From Camelus bactrianus (taxonomy: Eukaryota > Chordata > Mammalia > Artiodactyla > Camelidae): a stretch of DNA of 64,000 bases. The notes under the pieces are model-generated. The model searched no databases. It was given only the letters and a program-made list of their open reading frames with translations, and was not told the origin of the DNA. The translations under genes and the position numbers were made by a program. The stretch covers positions 36,162,501 through 36,226,500 of the forward strand of contig NC_133551.1 in the NCBI RefSeq assembly GCF_048773025.1, given 5' to 3'. Positions 9,250 to 19,569 of the stretch are shown one piece after another (within the stretch, counting starts at the first letter, position 1; the number at the start of each line of letters is the position of its first letter).

Positions 9250-10075
9250 ATTCCACAGGCCAAACTGTCGAAGAGGGAGTTTCTGCTGAGAAGCTAAAGT
9301 GGGCAGAGATGCTCACATTGAATATAAAGCTTCAGATGAATGCATGTCCTAGTAATCTCACTGGTTTCAACCTGGAGCACCAGTTTTCTCTTCCAGGTGT
9401 GAGCTGCTCTCCCACCCTCCCCAATCCTAAGACCTTGGCATCCTAACTAGTTCTGCACCACCTGTATCCTTCCTTCCTAACATCACCCAATTACAACCCC
9501 ACGGCCTCTTGGCCATGAGTCATTTTAACAACAGTGCAAACTATGTGATGTGCCGTGACAACAAAGAGCAACCCTAAACTCCAGTGAATGTTTTTCTACA
9601 ATGAGGCAACAGGTGAAAAAGAGCATCCAGGCCATGAGATGATGACAAGGCCAAAGGAGTGGTGGGAGTCTACCTGTTGGAAGTACACATTCAAGGCCTG
9701 AGGGGCTGAATCAAAGGAGGCCCCTGGGGCCTGTGCAGTATGTGGACTTCAGTTGGAGGAACTCTGCCATTCACTTCTCTAGAATTATGTCATTTGGAAA
9801 CCGTTTGGGTAGTTTTCAGACTGGATCCTACAGCAAGGTGCCTGCACAGCAAAGAAGAGACTGAGTGGACTTCCAGAATGCCCCCCACCCCCTGCCAGGT
9901 TGTTCTCTTCTCCAAGACACCAGTTAAGGAGGCTGGTGGAAGCTGAAATCCAGTGTCTACCCTGCTAGCCAAACTCTGTGCCTGTGAGGCTGCTCTGCCC
10001 CAGCAGAGAGGGCAACTTTTCATAATTCGCACAAAGTACGGAACAGGATGGTAGTAACTTTGCCCTCCTCCTGCC
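9250..10075. other. Unique non-coding stretch
   Basis: No repeat or gene recognised. It has ordinary GC content, and small open frames on both strands have no recognised product. Confidence 0.35.
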
Positions 10076-10077
10076 CC

Positions 10078-10462
10078 CAACCACATATACACATATAGCC
10101 ACACAAACACACCCACAGAGAGAAACACATGCAGACACTTATACATGGTACACAAAGAGCACACAGACACAAGCATATGCACATGAATATGTCATATACC
10201 ACATACACATAGACACATGCAAATGCAGATTAAACCACAATGTAATGCACAGAAATATAGACACAGATACAGTCAGAGATACAGACACACAAGCCACAAA
10301 AATACACATACATACACACGCAGTCTCAGACACTTATACCACATACATATAAACAGGCAAACACACCCATACTTAGACACACAGAAACAACACAAGGCAA
10401 ACAGACCACACAGGTACAGGTGCATACACAGATATGCACACATACAGACATCTTTAACCAGA
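10078..10462. repeat. Degenerate ACA-rich low-complexity tract
   Basis: About 385 bp built almost wholly from imperfect CACA, ACATA and ACAGA units. The strand asymmetry is strong: C and A on the plus strand, with very few G or T runs. It keeps long open frames on both strands simply because of its composition. It is probably an old, mutated CA-type microsatellite. Confidence 0.85.
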
Positions 10463-10464
10463 AC

Positions 10465-10910
10465 AACTCTACTTTATTAATTTTACATGACAAATTCTAT
10501 TTTAAAAATTTTTGTGTGACAAATGTTTCACTACTAAAAGAGAGAATTAATTTGCTCTTTTTGAGGATTCATTTTTTAACTCATTGATCAATCAAATATT
10601 TGATGGCAATATGTTGAAATAAAATGGCAGCCGGAAGAGGGGTACCCTCGGACATGTCAGTGGCAGGTCTTTCTGTGGCATGAGTCTTGTAACTCATTCT
10701 GTTTTTATCATGCTGAAAAATTTGCAACTTTCAACACTGCTGCATAATATATAGAACCAGAACTCCTGTTTTATTGTTTATACACTTTCAGATACTTACA
10801 AATATCGGTCTCTACTCCATCTCCTTCACCTCCCAAAGGACCTCTGGAGCTATGGAAAATGATACGAGGACTTGAAGGTGAGGGTGTAGTATTATTAAGG
10901 AGTATAGTAT
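10465..10910. other. Unique AT-rich stretch
   Basis: No gene or repeat family recognised. Confidence 0.35.
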
Positions 10911-10914
10911 ACCA

Positions 10915-11335
10915 AACAGGACTCTTGGTTGCAAGAAATAAAAATATTACTCAAACTTGATTAAACAAAAAACAAACAAAAAGGCAATTTATTATTTCAT
11001 ATATCTGGGCAATTCAAAAGGGAGATGAACTTTAGGAAAGACTGGAGCCAGGGATTCAAATGATGTCTTCAAGGATCTTTTACTCTCCATTGTTCATTTC
11101 CTAATTCCTGTGTTTACTTCACATTCAAGTAAGATCAATACATATGGTGGCAAAGATGACCTGCAATTGCTTTAGCCTTACAATGTCCTCATAAATCTTG
11201 GAAGATGAGGGTGAGGTTATCTCCAGGCTCCTATTTCTTGTAAGAATGCTGAACAAAGTTGAACTGGCCCCGTTTTGGTCAAGGGCCCATTCCTAGGGAT
11301 GGATTATAAAGAGGTGAGCCTCACCTGTACCAGAA
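10915..11335. mobile_element. Interspersed repeat, family not named
   Basis: The order of segments (a run with aaaaaggcaatttattatttc, then ccagggattcaaatgatgtc, then tatggtggcaaagatgacc, then tggtcaagggcccattcct) is that of a common mammalian dispersed repeat whose name I cannot recall. No terminal repeats are clear. Confidence 0.45.
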
Positions 11336-11470
11336 GGACTGAATAGTGAGAGTCAGGGATGATTCTCCAAAGAGATACTAGAAAGGAAGGAGAATATATG
11401 TTTCTTCCTCCCTACTTCCAGAAACCTTAGTGCAATATTCAGGCCAGGCTCCAGCAATGCCATAGTTGCA

Positions 11471-11815
11471 TTGCCTGCCTGGGGCTACTTGGTTATCATT
11501 CCTGGGCAAAAGGACTGGACAACCACCGTCACTGGTGTTTTAGTCAACAAACCACCTATGGCCCTTTGGAGGAACAAATATGACTTCCAGTTGTTGTCTG
11601 GAAAACTTCTACTTGTACCTTCTAGTAGAATAAGAAAACAACACCAGCATCAACATTTGCAGACTGGTACGGGTGGCTGGACAGAAACTTTCCAAGACAA
11701 CAGTGTAGCACTCTTAAGAAATGCTGCATTCCCCAGCGCTCTCGATGGCTCAGTTGACAATATTGTGTGGAAAAACACATCAACAACTGAGTCAAAAGTG
11801 CTTCAGAAGAGATGA
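11471..11815 (+). other. 114-codon open frame, no recognised product
   Basis: It opens at 11471 and ends with a TGA. The deduced peptide is polar, has a QHQHQHL run near residues 58-64, and matches no domain I know. No promoter or splice sites were seen near it. Probably chance, but the surrounding DNA is not an obvious repeat, so it is listed. Confidence 0.15.
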
Positions 11816-11819
11816 ACCA

Positions 11820-12190
11820 TTCCAGAAGTGAAGAAGCCTTACCACTTTAACCACTGTACTTTGCTTTATTTTCCTTTTTACATGTACACAAGAGCAATGT
11901 ATGATTTTAAAAGATGCCTAAAGAAGTCTAAAAGAGATTTTCATTAAAAATATATCTGAATCATGTCTAGTTTTGTCTAAACCTAGATTTTTCTCAGCTT
12001 TAATAAAATTTTTAAAAACTTGAAGACCTAACAAAGCATTGTCAAGCTTAACTGCCAATACTTTTTCTTTCTAAGAGATATGTAAATTAATAGTTCAGCT
12101 GGTGGAGTTTTAACTTTGATGAAATATGATACTGAAACCTGATGCCTCCCCCAGCACTTTCTTCCTGTTTCTCTATACTTTTTTGAAACT
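11820..12190. other. Unique AT-rich stretch
   Basis: No gene or repeat family recognised. Several AATAAA/ATTAAA hexamers occur by composition and are not taken as polyadenylation sites. Confidence 0.35.
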
Positions 12191-12194
12191 ATAG

Positions 12195-12375
12195 AAAAGG
12201 TGTCATTGCTGAGGGCTTTCTGTGTGTAGGAACTGTGCTCAAGGCTTTACAAACATCCTCTTAAGTAATTACACAATAACCTTGTAGGAGACTCCATTAT
12301 ACCCTTGTAACATGCAAGAGACTGAGATATGTTGCCCAAGGTTAAACAGTTTGCACCACTTCCTTTCTGAAATTA
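12195..12375 (-). mobile_element. MIR
   Basis: Antisense MIR text runs from gctttctgtgtgtaggaac through aataaccttgtaggagactcc to gcccaaggttaaacagtttgc. Confidence 0.7.
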
Positions 12376-12539
12376 TTGGAGAATTACAAAATGAACTTTT
12401 CCCTGCCCGGATAAACTTTCTAGAACCCATGAATGAGTAATAATGCATCAAACTTCTGGGTCTTGGGGCAGCACTGCAGGAGGCACTGAGGTTTAGAACA
12501 TTCTCTCACATACACCCCAAGGAAGATAGGCAGCAAGCA

Positions 12540-12710
12540 GTGACACCCAAATAAGCTTTGTAGTCAAACAGAACCAGGTTTTAATCTCAACTCTACCACT
12601 TGTAGATAATGTAACTATACGAGTTCTCAGAGCGTGTTTCTTCTTCTGTAAAATGGAACTATTATTACCTACCTCCAAGAGTTGTGTGGGGGTTAAATAT
12701 ACTCACTAAA
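12540..12710 (+). mobile_element. MIR
   Basis: Sense core: ctctaccacttgtagataatg, then cttctgtaaaatggaac, then acctacctccaagagttgtg and ggttaaatatactcac. Confidence 0.75.
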
Positions 12711-12795
12711 TTATTCATTTATTCCACAAGTGTCTACCAAGTGCCTACCTTCTGCTAAGCACTGTGTGTAATGTCAAATGGATACTATACAAAAG
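12711..12795 (-). mobile_element. L2 3' terminus, antisense
   Basis: Text attcatttattccacaag followed by accaagtgcctaccttctgc is the L2 tail in antisense, directly abutting the MIR to its left. Confidence 0.65.
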
Positions 12796-12799
12796 TCCC

Positions 12800-13393
12800 C
12801 AGCAGAGTGACAGGTACATAGCAGACACTGGAGAAAATTTGCTGTTCTGTTTTTATTTTTCTGGACCTATTTCCCCTTCCTACTAGCACCTCATTTTTAT
12901 TTTGGTGAGTTCCCTCCACCCTCACATCTATGGTACGTACTGTAATCAGATGCCCTGCCTTTCCCTGGCCTGGGAGAGAGCATGTGAACCAAGGTAGGCC
13001 ATGGACACACTCTCTCTGGAATTTGAATCTTCAGCAGAGTGATCCAGAGACTAAAAATGGTAGGAGCTCATGCATTCCACCCTTGCCAGGACCCTTCTGC
13101 CTGGGAACAAAGCTGTCTGGGTTCCGATTGGTTTCCAAGCCTGGTTCTCCAGTCTTACTATTGTTTTTGCTTGTTTTGAGGTCATGTTATCATTTCAGAA
13201 GTTTCTTTTTGCGTAAGTTACCCAGAAGTGGTGTTTGTCATTTGCAACCAAAGAAATCAGATGCCCAGTAAAGAAAAAAAAAAGTTAACTCCCCTTTCTT
13301 AAGCGTGTATTATTGAGTTAGAAGAATAGAAGAGGGATTTAAAAAAGGATAATTAATGGCACATAGAATTTAGAAGTACTCACTTTGACAGGA
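12800..13393. other. Unique non-coding stretch
   Basis: No gene or repeat recognised. A 113-codon frame at 12930-13271 has no recognisable product. Confidence 0.35.
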
Positions 13394-13425
13394 TATGTAT
13401 GTGTGTGTATGTATATATATATAAA
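13394..13425. repeat. (TG)n(TA)n microsatellite
   Basis: Short alternating purine-pyrimidine run, TGTGTG then TATATA. Confidence 0.8.
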
Positions 13426-13537
13426 ATAAATACAGAACAGTTCATGTCAGATATTCTAAATAACAATGCCATTGACTTATATTTATTGGAGGGTAGCTCT
13501 TACTATGTGATAGACATGGTATACACATTGTCTCATC

Positions 13538-13552
13538 TAAAGATTGCAGAAA
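13538..13552. repeat. Target-site duplication, left copy (SINE)
   Basis: taaagattgcagaaa is repeated exactly at 13770-13784. It flanks the SINE insertion. Confidence 0.9.
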
Positions 13553-13769
13553 CCCATGGTTAGCATCCATGAGGTCCTGGGTTCAATCCCCAGTACCTCT
13601 GTTAAAAAAATAATAATAAATAAAAATAAAAATAGAGGAAATAGCCCAGGGGTAGAGCACATTCTTTAGTGTGTACAAAATCCTGGGTTCGATCTCCAGT
13701 AACTCCATTAAAGGAAGAGTAATAAGTAAAAATAAAAATATAGAATAGTTAAGATGAAAAAAAGAGCAA
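13553..13769 (+). mobile_element. Camelid tRNA-derived SINE, dimer-like
   Basis: There are two tRNA-related units in a row. The first (13553-about 13637) lacks the A box and keeps the B box gggttcaatcccc, then an (A/T)-rich linker of ATAA units. The second (about 13638-13769) has the A-box-like tagcccaggggtagagc and a B box gggttcgatctcc, then another ATAAA-rich tail. The anticodon-region text is diverged. This structure is the camelid-specific SINE (vic-type) and is the main reason for assigning the window to a camelid. One perfect 15-bp duplication surrounds both units, so they entered together. Confidence 0.8.
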
Positions 13770-13784
13770 TAAAGATTGCAGAAA
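13770..13784. repeat. Target-site duplication, right copy (SINE)
   Basis: Exact repeat of 13538-13552. Confidence 0.9.
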
Positions 13785-13855
13785 TCTGTGCAGTGGGTAT
13801 CATCATCACCCCTGCATTCTAGGTGAGGACATTAAATCTCAGAGAGGTTAAATAA

Positions 13856-13863
13856 CTTGCTTA
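13856..13863. repeat. Target-site duplication, left copy (hAT MITE)
   Basis: cttgctta, 8 bp, repeated exactly at 14060-14067. Eight base pairs is the size made by hAT transposases. Confidence 0.85.
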
Positions 13864-14059
13864 CAGAGCCAGCTACATAATTTGTGGGGCCTGGTGCAAA
13901 ATAAAAATGTAGGGTCCCATGTTGAGAAATTATTAAGAATTTTGAGATGAAGACATCAGAGCATTAAACCAAATTCAGAGTCCTTCTAAGCATGGTCCCC
14001 CCCCCCACTTCTCTTCCCCCAGTGACTGCACAGGTCACATGCCCATAAAGCTGGCCCAG
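13864..14059. mobile_element. hAT-type MITE, complete
   Basis: The 196-bp element has short terminal inverted repeats: cagagccagct at the left, and ctgggccagct as the reverse complement of the right end (9 of 11 match). It is flanked by a perfect 8-bp duplication and has no coding capacity. The internal text (aatttgtggggcctggtgc; gactgcacaggtcac) recalls a mammalian MITE I cannot name. A C-run of about 10 lies near 14000. Confidence 0.8.
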
Positions 14060-14067
14060 CTTGCTTA
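14060..14067. repeat. Target-site duplication, right copy (hAT MITE)
   Basis: Exact repeat of 13856-13863. Confidence 0.85.
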
Positions 14068-14129
14068 AGTTAGAAAGTGACAGAGCTGAGACTTAAACCT
14101 AGATCTCTTTGATCCAGAGGTCCATAGTC

Positions 14130-14505
14130 TCAATTCATAAGTAACTCTATAGTAGGACTGCCCCAAGAGCAGAATGAAACTGACATCTATCCCCGATAAT
14201 TCAGATTGTCTGGGTATTGCCCTCATCCCCTGCCCCATGGAGCAGCTGGGGGACTCAAACAAAAGGCTGATAATGATGAGAACTTCAGACTCACAGGAAA
14301 GAGTATTAATCCAGGATAGTAGTGATTGGCCTAGCTCTCCCTTGCCTTCCTCCTCGTGTTCATTTTAGCCCCATCCATTGAGAGCATCCTAGACCAATTA
14401 GAGCAAACTTAGAGGAGGCTGAGCAGGGTGGTGAAGGAGCTGCATTTGAAACTAAGGGTGGTTAGCCTGTAGATGAGAAGAGTCGCCATTGTCATCAAAT
14501 CTCTT
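14130..14505. other. Unique non-coding stretch
   Basis: No gene or repeat recognised. Confidence 0.35.
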
Positions 14506-14509
14506 TCCT

Positions 14510-14630
14510 GCTGAGTTATAAGCTCTATAAGAGCTGAGATCTGTCCTGCTCACCACAATACCCCAAGTGTCTGGCATACTGCCTAGGATATAGTTAAAGC
14601 TCAATAAACAGTAAATAGTGCAATTAATTA
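14510..14630 (+). mobile_element. L2 3' UTR end
   Basis: Segment ataagctctataagagctg, then tgtctggcatactgcctag, then agctcaataaacag is the L2 terminus. Confidence 0.7.
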
Positions 14631-14634
14631 AACA

Positions 14635-15590
14635 GCTCTCTGACTGTCAAGTGGAAGAGGGATTAGATGTGTTTTTTCCCAAGGAGGAAGTCAGTTCCAG
14701 TAAGGTAAACTGACTCTATGGCCCCAAAATGGAAAAAGTTACTGGGAGGTCCCCTTTCAAAGAGGGACTCAAGTCCTGAGATGGTGACAAGGATATTCCC
14801 CAAAAGCATTCCCTGGTATACCAGAAAAGGCAAAGAGGTCTCTGCTCTGAAGGCACTTCCAACTGACTGATAATAGCTACCTGGGTCTCTTTTGAGAAGC
14901 TTTTCACAGTTAAGCTCCGTAAGAAATAGGGCTGCCCCTTAGACATCCTTCTAAACTTTAATGTTTGTGAAACTGTGAATCTGCACATTTTATCCAACCC
15001 AGAGTTGTTGGTAAAATTAACTCCAAGGCTACGAATTAAGGCAAATTAATTGAAACTAAGTTGAGTAGAGTTGTGGGGGTTTTGAGGGTTCTTTAGGCTT
15101 AGATACTGTAAATATAACATCCAACCCTACTGGGCAATCCTAGATGTCGGATTCACCATGCTTACAGGCAGCTGTGAGGAGAGAACTCTGAATAAATCTG
15201 TCTAACTGGTAATGATGAATTACATTACTTCATAGTGATGTTAACCTTTGGAGGCAAAAGTCCAGACAGGTTGAGGGATGGAAAATGAGGACATAACGGG
15301 GAGAACAATTCCATTAGCTCTGATCAAAAGAAAAGGCCAAAAGGGGATTAAAATCTATAGCATGCTCAAAAAGGGCAGAGACTAAACCACTCCAACTTTG
15401 AAGAGAAAAGATTAAATATTTGCCACTGGTTCCTGTTTCTTCTACCAAAAGAGTTTATTAATTTACACTTAACAGTCTTCCTGCCTCAGTTCACACGAGT
15501 TTTTAAAATGAATAATAGACTCATTTAAAACCAAGGGAAATAAATCTATAGTGTAGTTCCCGTTTCCTCTAACCTATATTTTATACCTTT
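14635..15590. other. Unique non-coding stretch
   Basis: No gene or repeat family recognised in about 950 bp. A 93-codon minus-strand frame (14716-14997) has no recognised product. Confidence 0.35.
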
Positions 15591-15595
15591 ATTTA

Positions 15596-15800
15596 GATCA
15601 GGGACTTTAAACCTGGGGATCAACATACTCCATTGTTTAACTAGAATTCAGAGGGTCACTATAATTTTATTAAAATTTTAACATATATACATATATTTTA
15701 TATATATACCCCACCCCCGGTGAAATGATTCATAGCTGTTTAAGATTGTTAAAGCAAGTCTCTGACTATACCTCTGGAAAAAAAAATATTCAGAAATCCT
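15596..15800. mobile_element. Possible hAT/MER-type fragment
   Basis: The start, gactttaaacctggggatcaac, resembles the outer part of MER-type DNA elements. The rest is AT-rich with an (ATATAC) run at 15680-15710. Weak. Confidence 0.3.
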
Positions 15801-15829
15801 AGATCAATTTCTTCATTTTAAGCTTTCTT

Positions 15830-15990
15830 CTTTCCTTGATTCAGATATTCATTGAATACTGATCCACGTGCTAAACACTATTCTAAATATTTTTACTGAA
15901 TGCTTCTTCATTTAACCCTCCTGGGATGTAGGTAACATTGCCCACCCCGCACCTTTTTCTTTCTTGAAGCAAACAGACTCAGAGAGTTTA
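15830..15990 (-). mobile_element. L2/MIR-type fragment, antisense
   Basis: Text attcattgaatactgatccacgtgctaaacac (15845-15878) and the following aaccctcctgggatgtagg fit a diverged copy in antisense. Confidence 0.55.
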
Positions 15991-15994
15991 AATA

Positions 15995-16215
15995 ATAGTA
16001 ATTGCTACCATTTATTGAACACTTCTGCTGTGCTAATTCTTACATCTCGTTTAATCTTACAGTAATCCTACAAGGTAAATGTTATTTTCTGCCCATGTCA
16101 TCACTGACAAACGAAATGATCCAAAAAAGTTGAGTAACTTGACCAAGGATATTGGACTAGGTGTATGAAACCTGAGCTTGAGCCCAACTCTAATTCCAAA
16201 TCCTGTTCTTTAGCC
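15995..16215 (-). mobile_element. MIR, nearly complete
   Basis: Antisense MIR from accatttattgaacacttctgc, through acagtaatcctacaaggtaa and gttgagtaacttgaccaagg, to gttctttagccacc. Confidence 0.75.
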
Positions 16216-16219
16216 ACCA

Positions 16220-16950
16220 CCCCAAACTGTTTCTTCTTGATAGCCTGTAGTGCTTGCACACGTGTACACACAGCCCTGAGTGGTAGAACAGATCACGTAG
16301 CGGGGGCTGCTGTAGCCTTCACTGTCTAACTGACCTCGTTTGTAGTCTGAGTTCAGTTCACCGACTTCCCTTCCATCGATCCACGGTTTCAGAGGATGAA
16401 ACATATTTCACCAAATAGGAGTAATATAAAAATATGTTATGACTTTTCCCCCTCTGGAGATTGTTTCCAGGCTACCCAAAGTTGTGTCCACAAGCGTTTG
16501 TATGTTTCCTGTGAAATTCTCTCATGAGGGTCATCTTCCTTATTGGGACTCACGGGAGCTTGGTTACCAGTGTGGGGATGGTTCTTCTCAGTGCAGATCA
16601 AGAAAGACAGCAACTGAGGACTAATGGAGTCCACAGAGAAGATGCCTCCTTTTCCATATTTCTGATCCTCCAGGGCTCCAGACAAAACCCTTCTCCAAGA
16701 AACCTCCCAGGTTGGACACTTGATCTCTTTAGCCCTCCCAGTCAGCACTACACCACAATCGAAGAATAACCTGTGAAAGAGGAGGTATGAAATATTTGAT
16801 AAAACAATCTCTCAATCACTCATACATGTTTTTCGTTTCTTGTCTGTAACTTGCCAGACACTTCTGAGGTTTAGTCCCTCCCTCACGGGTGGTAGGGGAA
16901 CCACGTGTGAAAACACAATGAAAGTAACTATGCATTAAGGGCTAAAATAG
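16220..16950. other. Unique non-coding stretch
   Basis: No gene or repeat recognised. Open frames at 16437-16748 (minus) and 16524-16769 (plus) overlap on opposite strands and have no recognised product. Confidence 0.35.
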
Positions 16951-16954
16951 TGGT

Positions 16955-17255
16955 ATTTTTCAGGTAACATAGGGGCATAGAAAAGGTAGCAACTGCCTCC
17001 CAGGGGGTGCTCAGGAAAGCTTCACAGGGGAAGTGACATTTAAGTGTGGTTCTGAAAGAAGAGCAGGAATTTTCTGAGAGAAAAAAATTGGTGAAAAAGA
17101 CATTCGAGAAGGGCACAGCATAGAGGTGTAAACTATTATGGTGTGTCTGGGGAACAGCAAGACTTTCGGTCTGACTGGAAGCAAGGTGTGCTGGGGGATG
17201 AGTTTGAGTGTGGTGCAAGACTGTGACAGGCCTTACATATTGGCTCTGAGGTCTT
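16955..17255 (-). mobile_element. L2-like (CR1 clade) internal fragment
   Basis: Segment aggaaagcttcacaggggaag then tgacatttaagtgtggttctg, and later acagcatagaggtg and gacaggccttacatattgg, matches the antisense of a common L2-related dispersed sequence. Confidence 0.5.
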
Positions 17256-17259
17256 GGCT

Positions 17260-17590
17260 TCATCTTGTCTGCACTATAGCACTTTCTTTTTAGTTATTTG
17301 AATATCTTATTCCATTTCCCCCTCATAATATTGCAAATATGAGTGAGAAATCGAAGTTAGAAAGACTGATTATAGAGAAGAGACACAAACAACTGTGTAA
17401 GTAAAACAATTACCAGAGATGGAAACTATTAACCACAGCTTAATACCAATAATTTTTAGCTTTACTTAAAGACATATGGGACAAAGGACTGTGTGTACTG
17501 TGTGAAGGAAACAAATACATCAAAGAAAATGCTTTGCTCTTAAAAAAAAAAAATTCCAGAAGAAGAACATGAGGAAGGAGACAGGAGGCA
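17260..17590. other. Unique AT-rich stretch
   Basis: No gene or repeat recognised; includes a run of about 13 A at 17540. Confidence 0.35.
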
Positions 17591-17779
17591 GGAAGGTGTA
17601 TTTATTGAATGTCCGTTCTGTGCTGTTGTTGCACAAAACTGAATTAATTGTACTCCTTAGTTCATGATATATTCTCTTCGTGTTAGTAATGAGTAAACTC
17701 CCATCATCATTATTAATAGTAAAGTGTTGTTGAACCTGCCACCAAACATTAGCACTAGAATATCGACATTTACCCCTGT

Positions 17780-18060
17780 GTTCCTCTTATTTCTTTCTCC
17801 CTCAATCCCCAGCCAAATTAACCACTTTCTAAACTGTCTTAACTCTTGCAACATTTATTCCCCTATATACATACACACATTGACATATTTCATTACAGAG
17901 ATTTGGTCCATCTTGTACATAGAGCTGTAATTTATTCCTTACACTTCTGACTGACTTCTGTTGTGTGAATATATCACCGTGTATTTAGCCATTCTGCTGT
18001 CATTGGAGATTTGGGGTTTTCCTTGATTACTTACTGTATGAAGAACTCTGATTTTTTTCC
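17780..18060 (-). mobile_element. Old L1 3' fragment
   Basis: Text gacttctgttgtgtgaatatatcaccgtg then tagccattctgctgtcattgg (17950-18006) is antisense L1 3' sequence from near the ORF2 end. Confidence 0.55.
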
Positions 18061-18074
18061 ATCTCCAATTTCAA

Positions 18075-18215
18075 ATCTCCCACCAACTCTTTGAGCTGGA
18101 CATTACTATTTAGCACAGGTATATCAGTGAGGACACTGAAACTCAGAAAGGATAAGAAACTTTCCTGCTGTCATGTGGCCACAAAGTGGCAGAGCCAGGG
18201 TTAACCCAGTGGATC
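18075..18215 (-). mobile_element. MIR
   Basis: Antisense core gtgaggacactgaaactcag, then aaactttcctgctgtc, then ccacaaagtggcagagccagg. Confidence 0.7.
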
Positions 18216-18224
18216 AAAAGCCTG

Positions 18225-18560
18225 CAGAAGCACTTCCTCCCTTCCTTGTGGTACCGGTTCTCCTCCAGATCCAGTGTCTTAAAGGCTCAGGAGACTCCCC
18301 CAGCTCACTTTTGTTTTTTCTGAGTCCCCATGAGTCACTGCTGGGGTGAAGAGGGGATTTCCTGAGCTGCCCCTGTCAAAATATGTCAAAACATCCTGTT
18401 CACTCAGACAATTCCACAGGTATCAGTCAGTTACACTAAAAACTTCAGGTCCAGCCACTTGGGTGGGGCTGCATTGACCCAGGAATCCGCTAGAATGGAT
18501 TTCCTCCTTTCCCCCTTCTGTGTCCTTGAATAGGTAATAATAATAGTAATAATAGTAATC
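18225..18560. other. Unique stretch
   Basis: No gene or repeat recognised. It contains an AP-1-like TGAGTCAC at 18331. Confidence 0.35.
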
Positions 18561-18574
18561 CTTTTCTTGTAAAC

Positions 18575-18675
18575 AGAACTGTACCATTTATGAAACTCTC
18601 TCTGAGTTAAGAAAGTAAATACTGTTAGCCATTTTGCAGATCAGGAAACCAGGTATTGTGATTTAGCTAATACAT
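18575..18675 (-). mobile_element. MIR fragment
   Basis: The segment actgttagccattttgcagatcaggaaacc is the MIR region just before the conserved core. Confidence 0.55.
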
Positions 18676-18679
18676 GGTG

Positions 18680-19565
18680 ACTTGAAAAAAGGACACCTAG
18701 TCCATGGTCTGTTGTGTTTTTCCGTACAAATATCTCCTACTTAAATATATCACACTGTGATAGAGACTTTAAGAGATTCAGGTCATTCCTCCAACATCAT
18801 CCTCACTACTAAGAGTCCCAATTTTTCCAGAGGAAAAATACCCAGTCAGCTGTCTAGTCCATATAATATCTGCAAACCACAGATTTTTGCTAAGCAACAG
18901 CCCCAGGACAAGAAGGAGGCAGGTGGTTACATGATGTGATTGGCAGATGCTAGACTAGCATCCTCCCTTAATATCTCATTCCCACTGTCTGCCACAGAGA
19001 AGGATGCTCCACTGCTCTTCCATTTGTTCCTTGCTTGTTTTCAACCTTAGGAAAACTTCTAGGAAAAGGTAAGATCTAGTGTACATCCTATTAAGAAAAT
19101 TATCAAAAACTTAGACAACATGTTAGCTGTGTGTTCTTTCAGTATCATGTTGGCACACTGTGTAAAGTAAGTAGTAAGAGTAAAGTAAGTAAAGTAAGAG
19201 GCCTGCTGTAGGATTATTAATTTTCTAATGTTTGACACATTTTTTACTATTGTTTAAGGCCCAGAGTCTATGAAGAAACATAATTTATATATTTTTTCCA
19301 ACACAAATGCAAATTATTTTTGTTTGAAAGAAAAAATAACCCCAAAGATTATGATTTAATTGTTCTGTAGAATGCTAACCAGTTTTGGATTTAACCGAGC
19401 AGTCTTATTCCAATGTTCTTTCCTCAGTGCGAATAAATATTTGGTGTCTCACGTGGTTTTTTTCATGATTTTTAGGTATCTGCTGGTTCCCTCATTAATG
19501 AGTTAGATTACTCTTGTGCTTGTGCTCACTTTATAATTGTTTATATTTTTTAAAAATTACACTTT
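18680..19565. other. Unique AT-rich stretch
   Basis: No gene or repeat recognised. A GTAAAGTAAG simple tandem lies at 19162-19200. Confidence 0.35.
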
Positions 19566-19569
19566 GACA

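Larger units (their letters stand above)
13465..14125 (-). mobile_element. MIR split by two later insertions
   Basis: Three collinear pieces form one antisense MIR: 13470-13552 (atatttattggagggtagc to gtctcatctaaag), 13785-13863 (tgggtatcatcatcacccc to ctcagagaggttaaataac) and 14060-14125 (agaaagtgacagagctgag to ctttgatcc). Each break coincides with an insertion flanked by target-site duplications: the camelid SINE at 13553 and a hAT MITE at 13864. Confidence 0.8.

Noticed and set aside
9790-10480. Cys/Val-rich and Thr/His-rich frames (minus 9790-10182, plus 10217-10480)
   Set aside because: They are translations of the ACA-rich low-complexity tract.
13640-13720. tRNA gene suggested by A- and B-box-like motifs
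   Set aside because: No cloverleaf can be drawn, and the unit has a SINE tail and lies within a target-site duplication.
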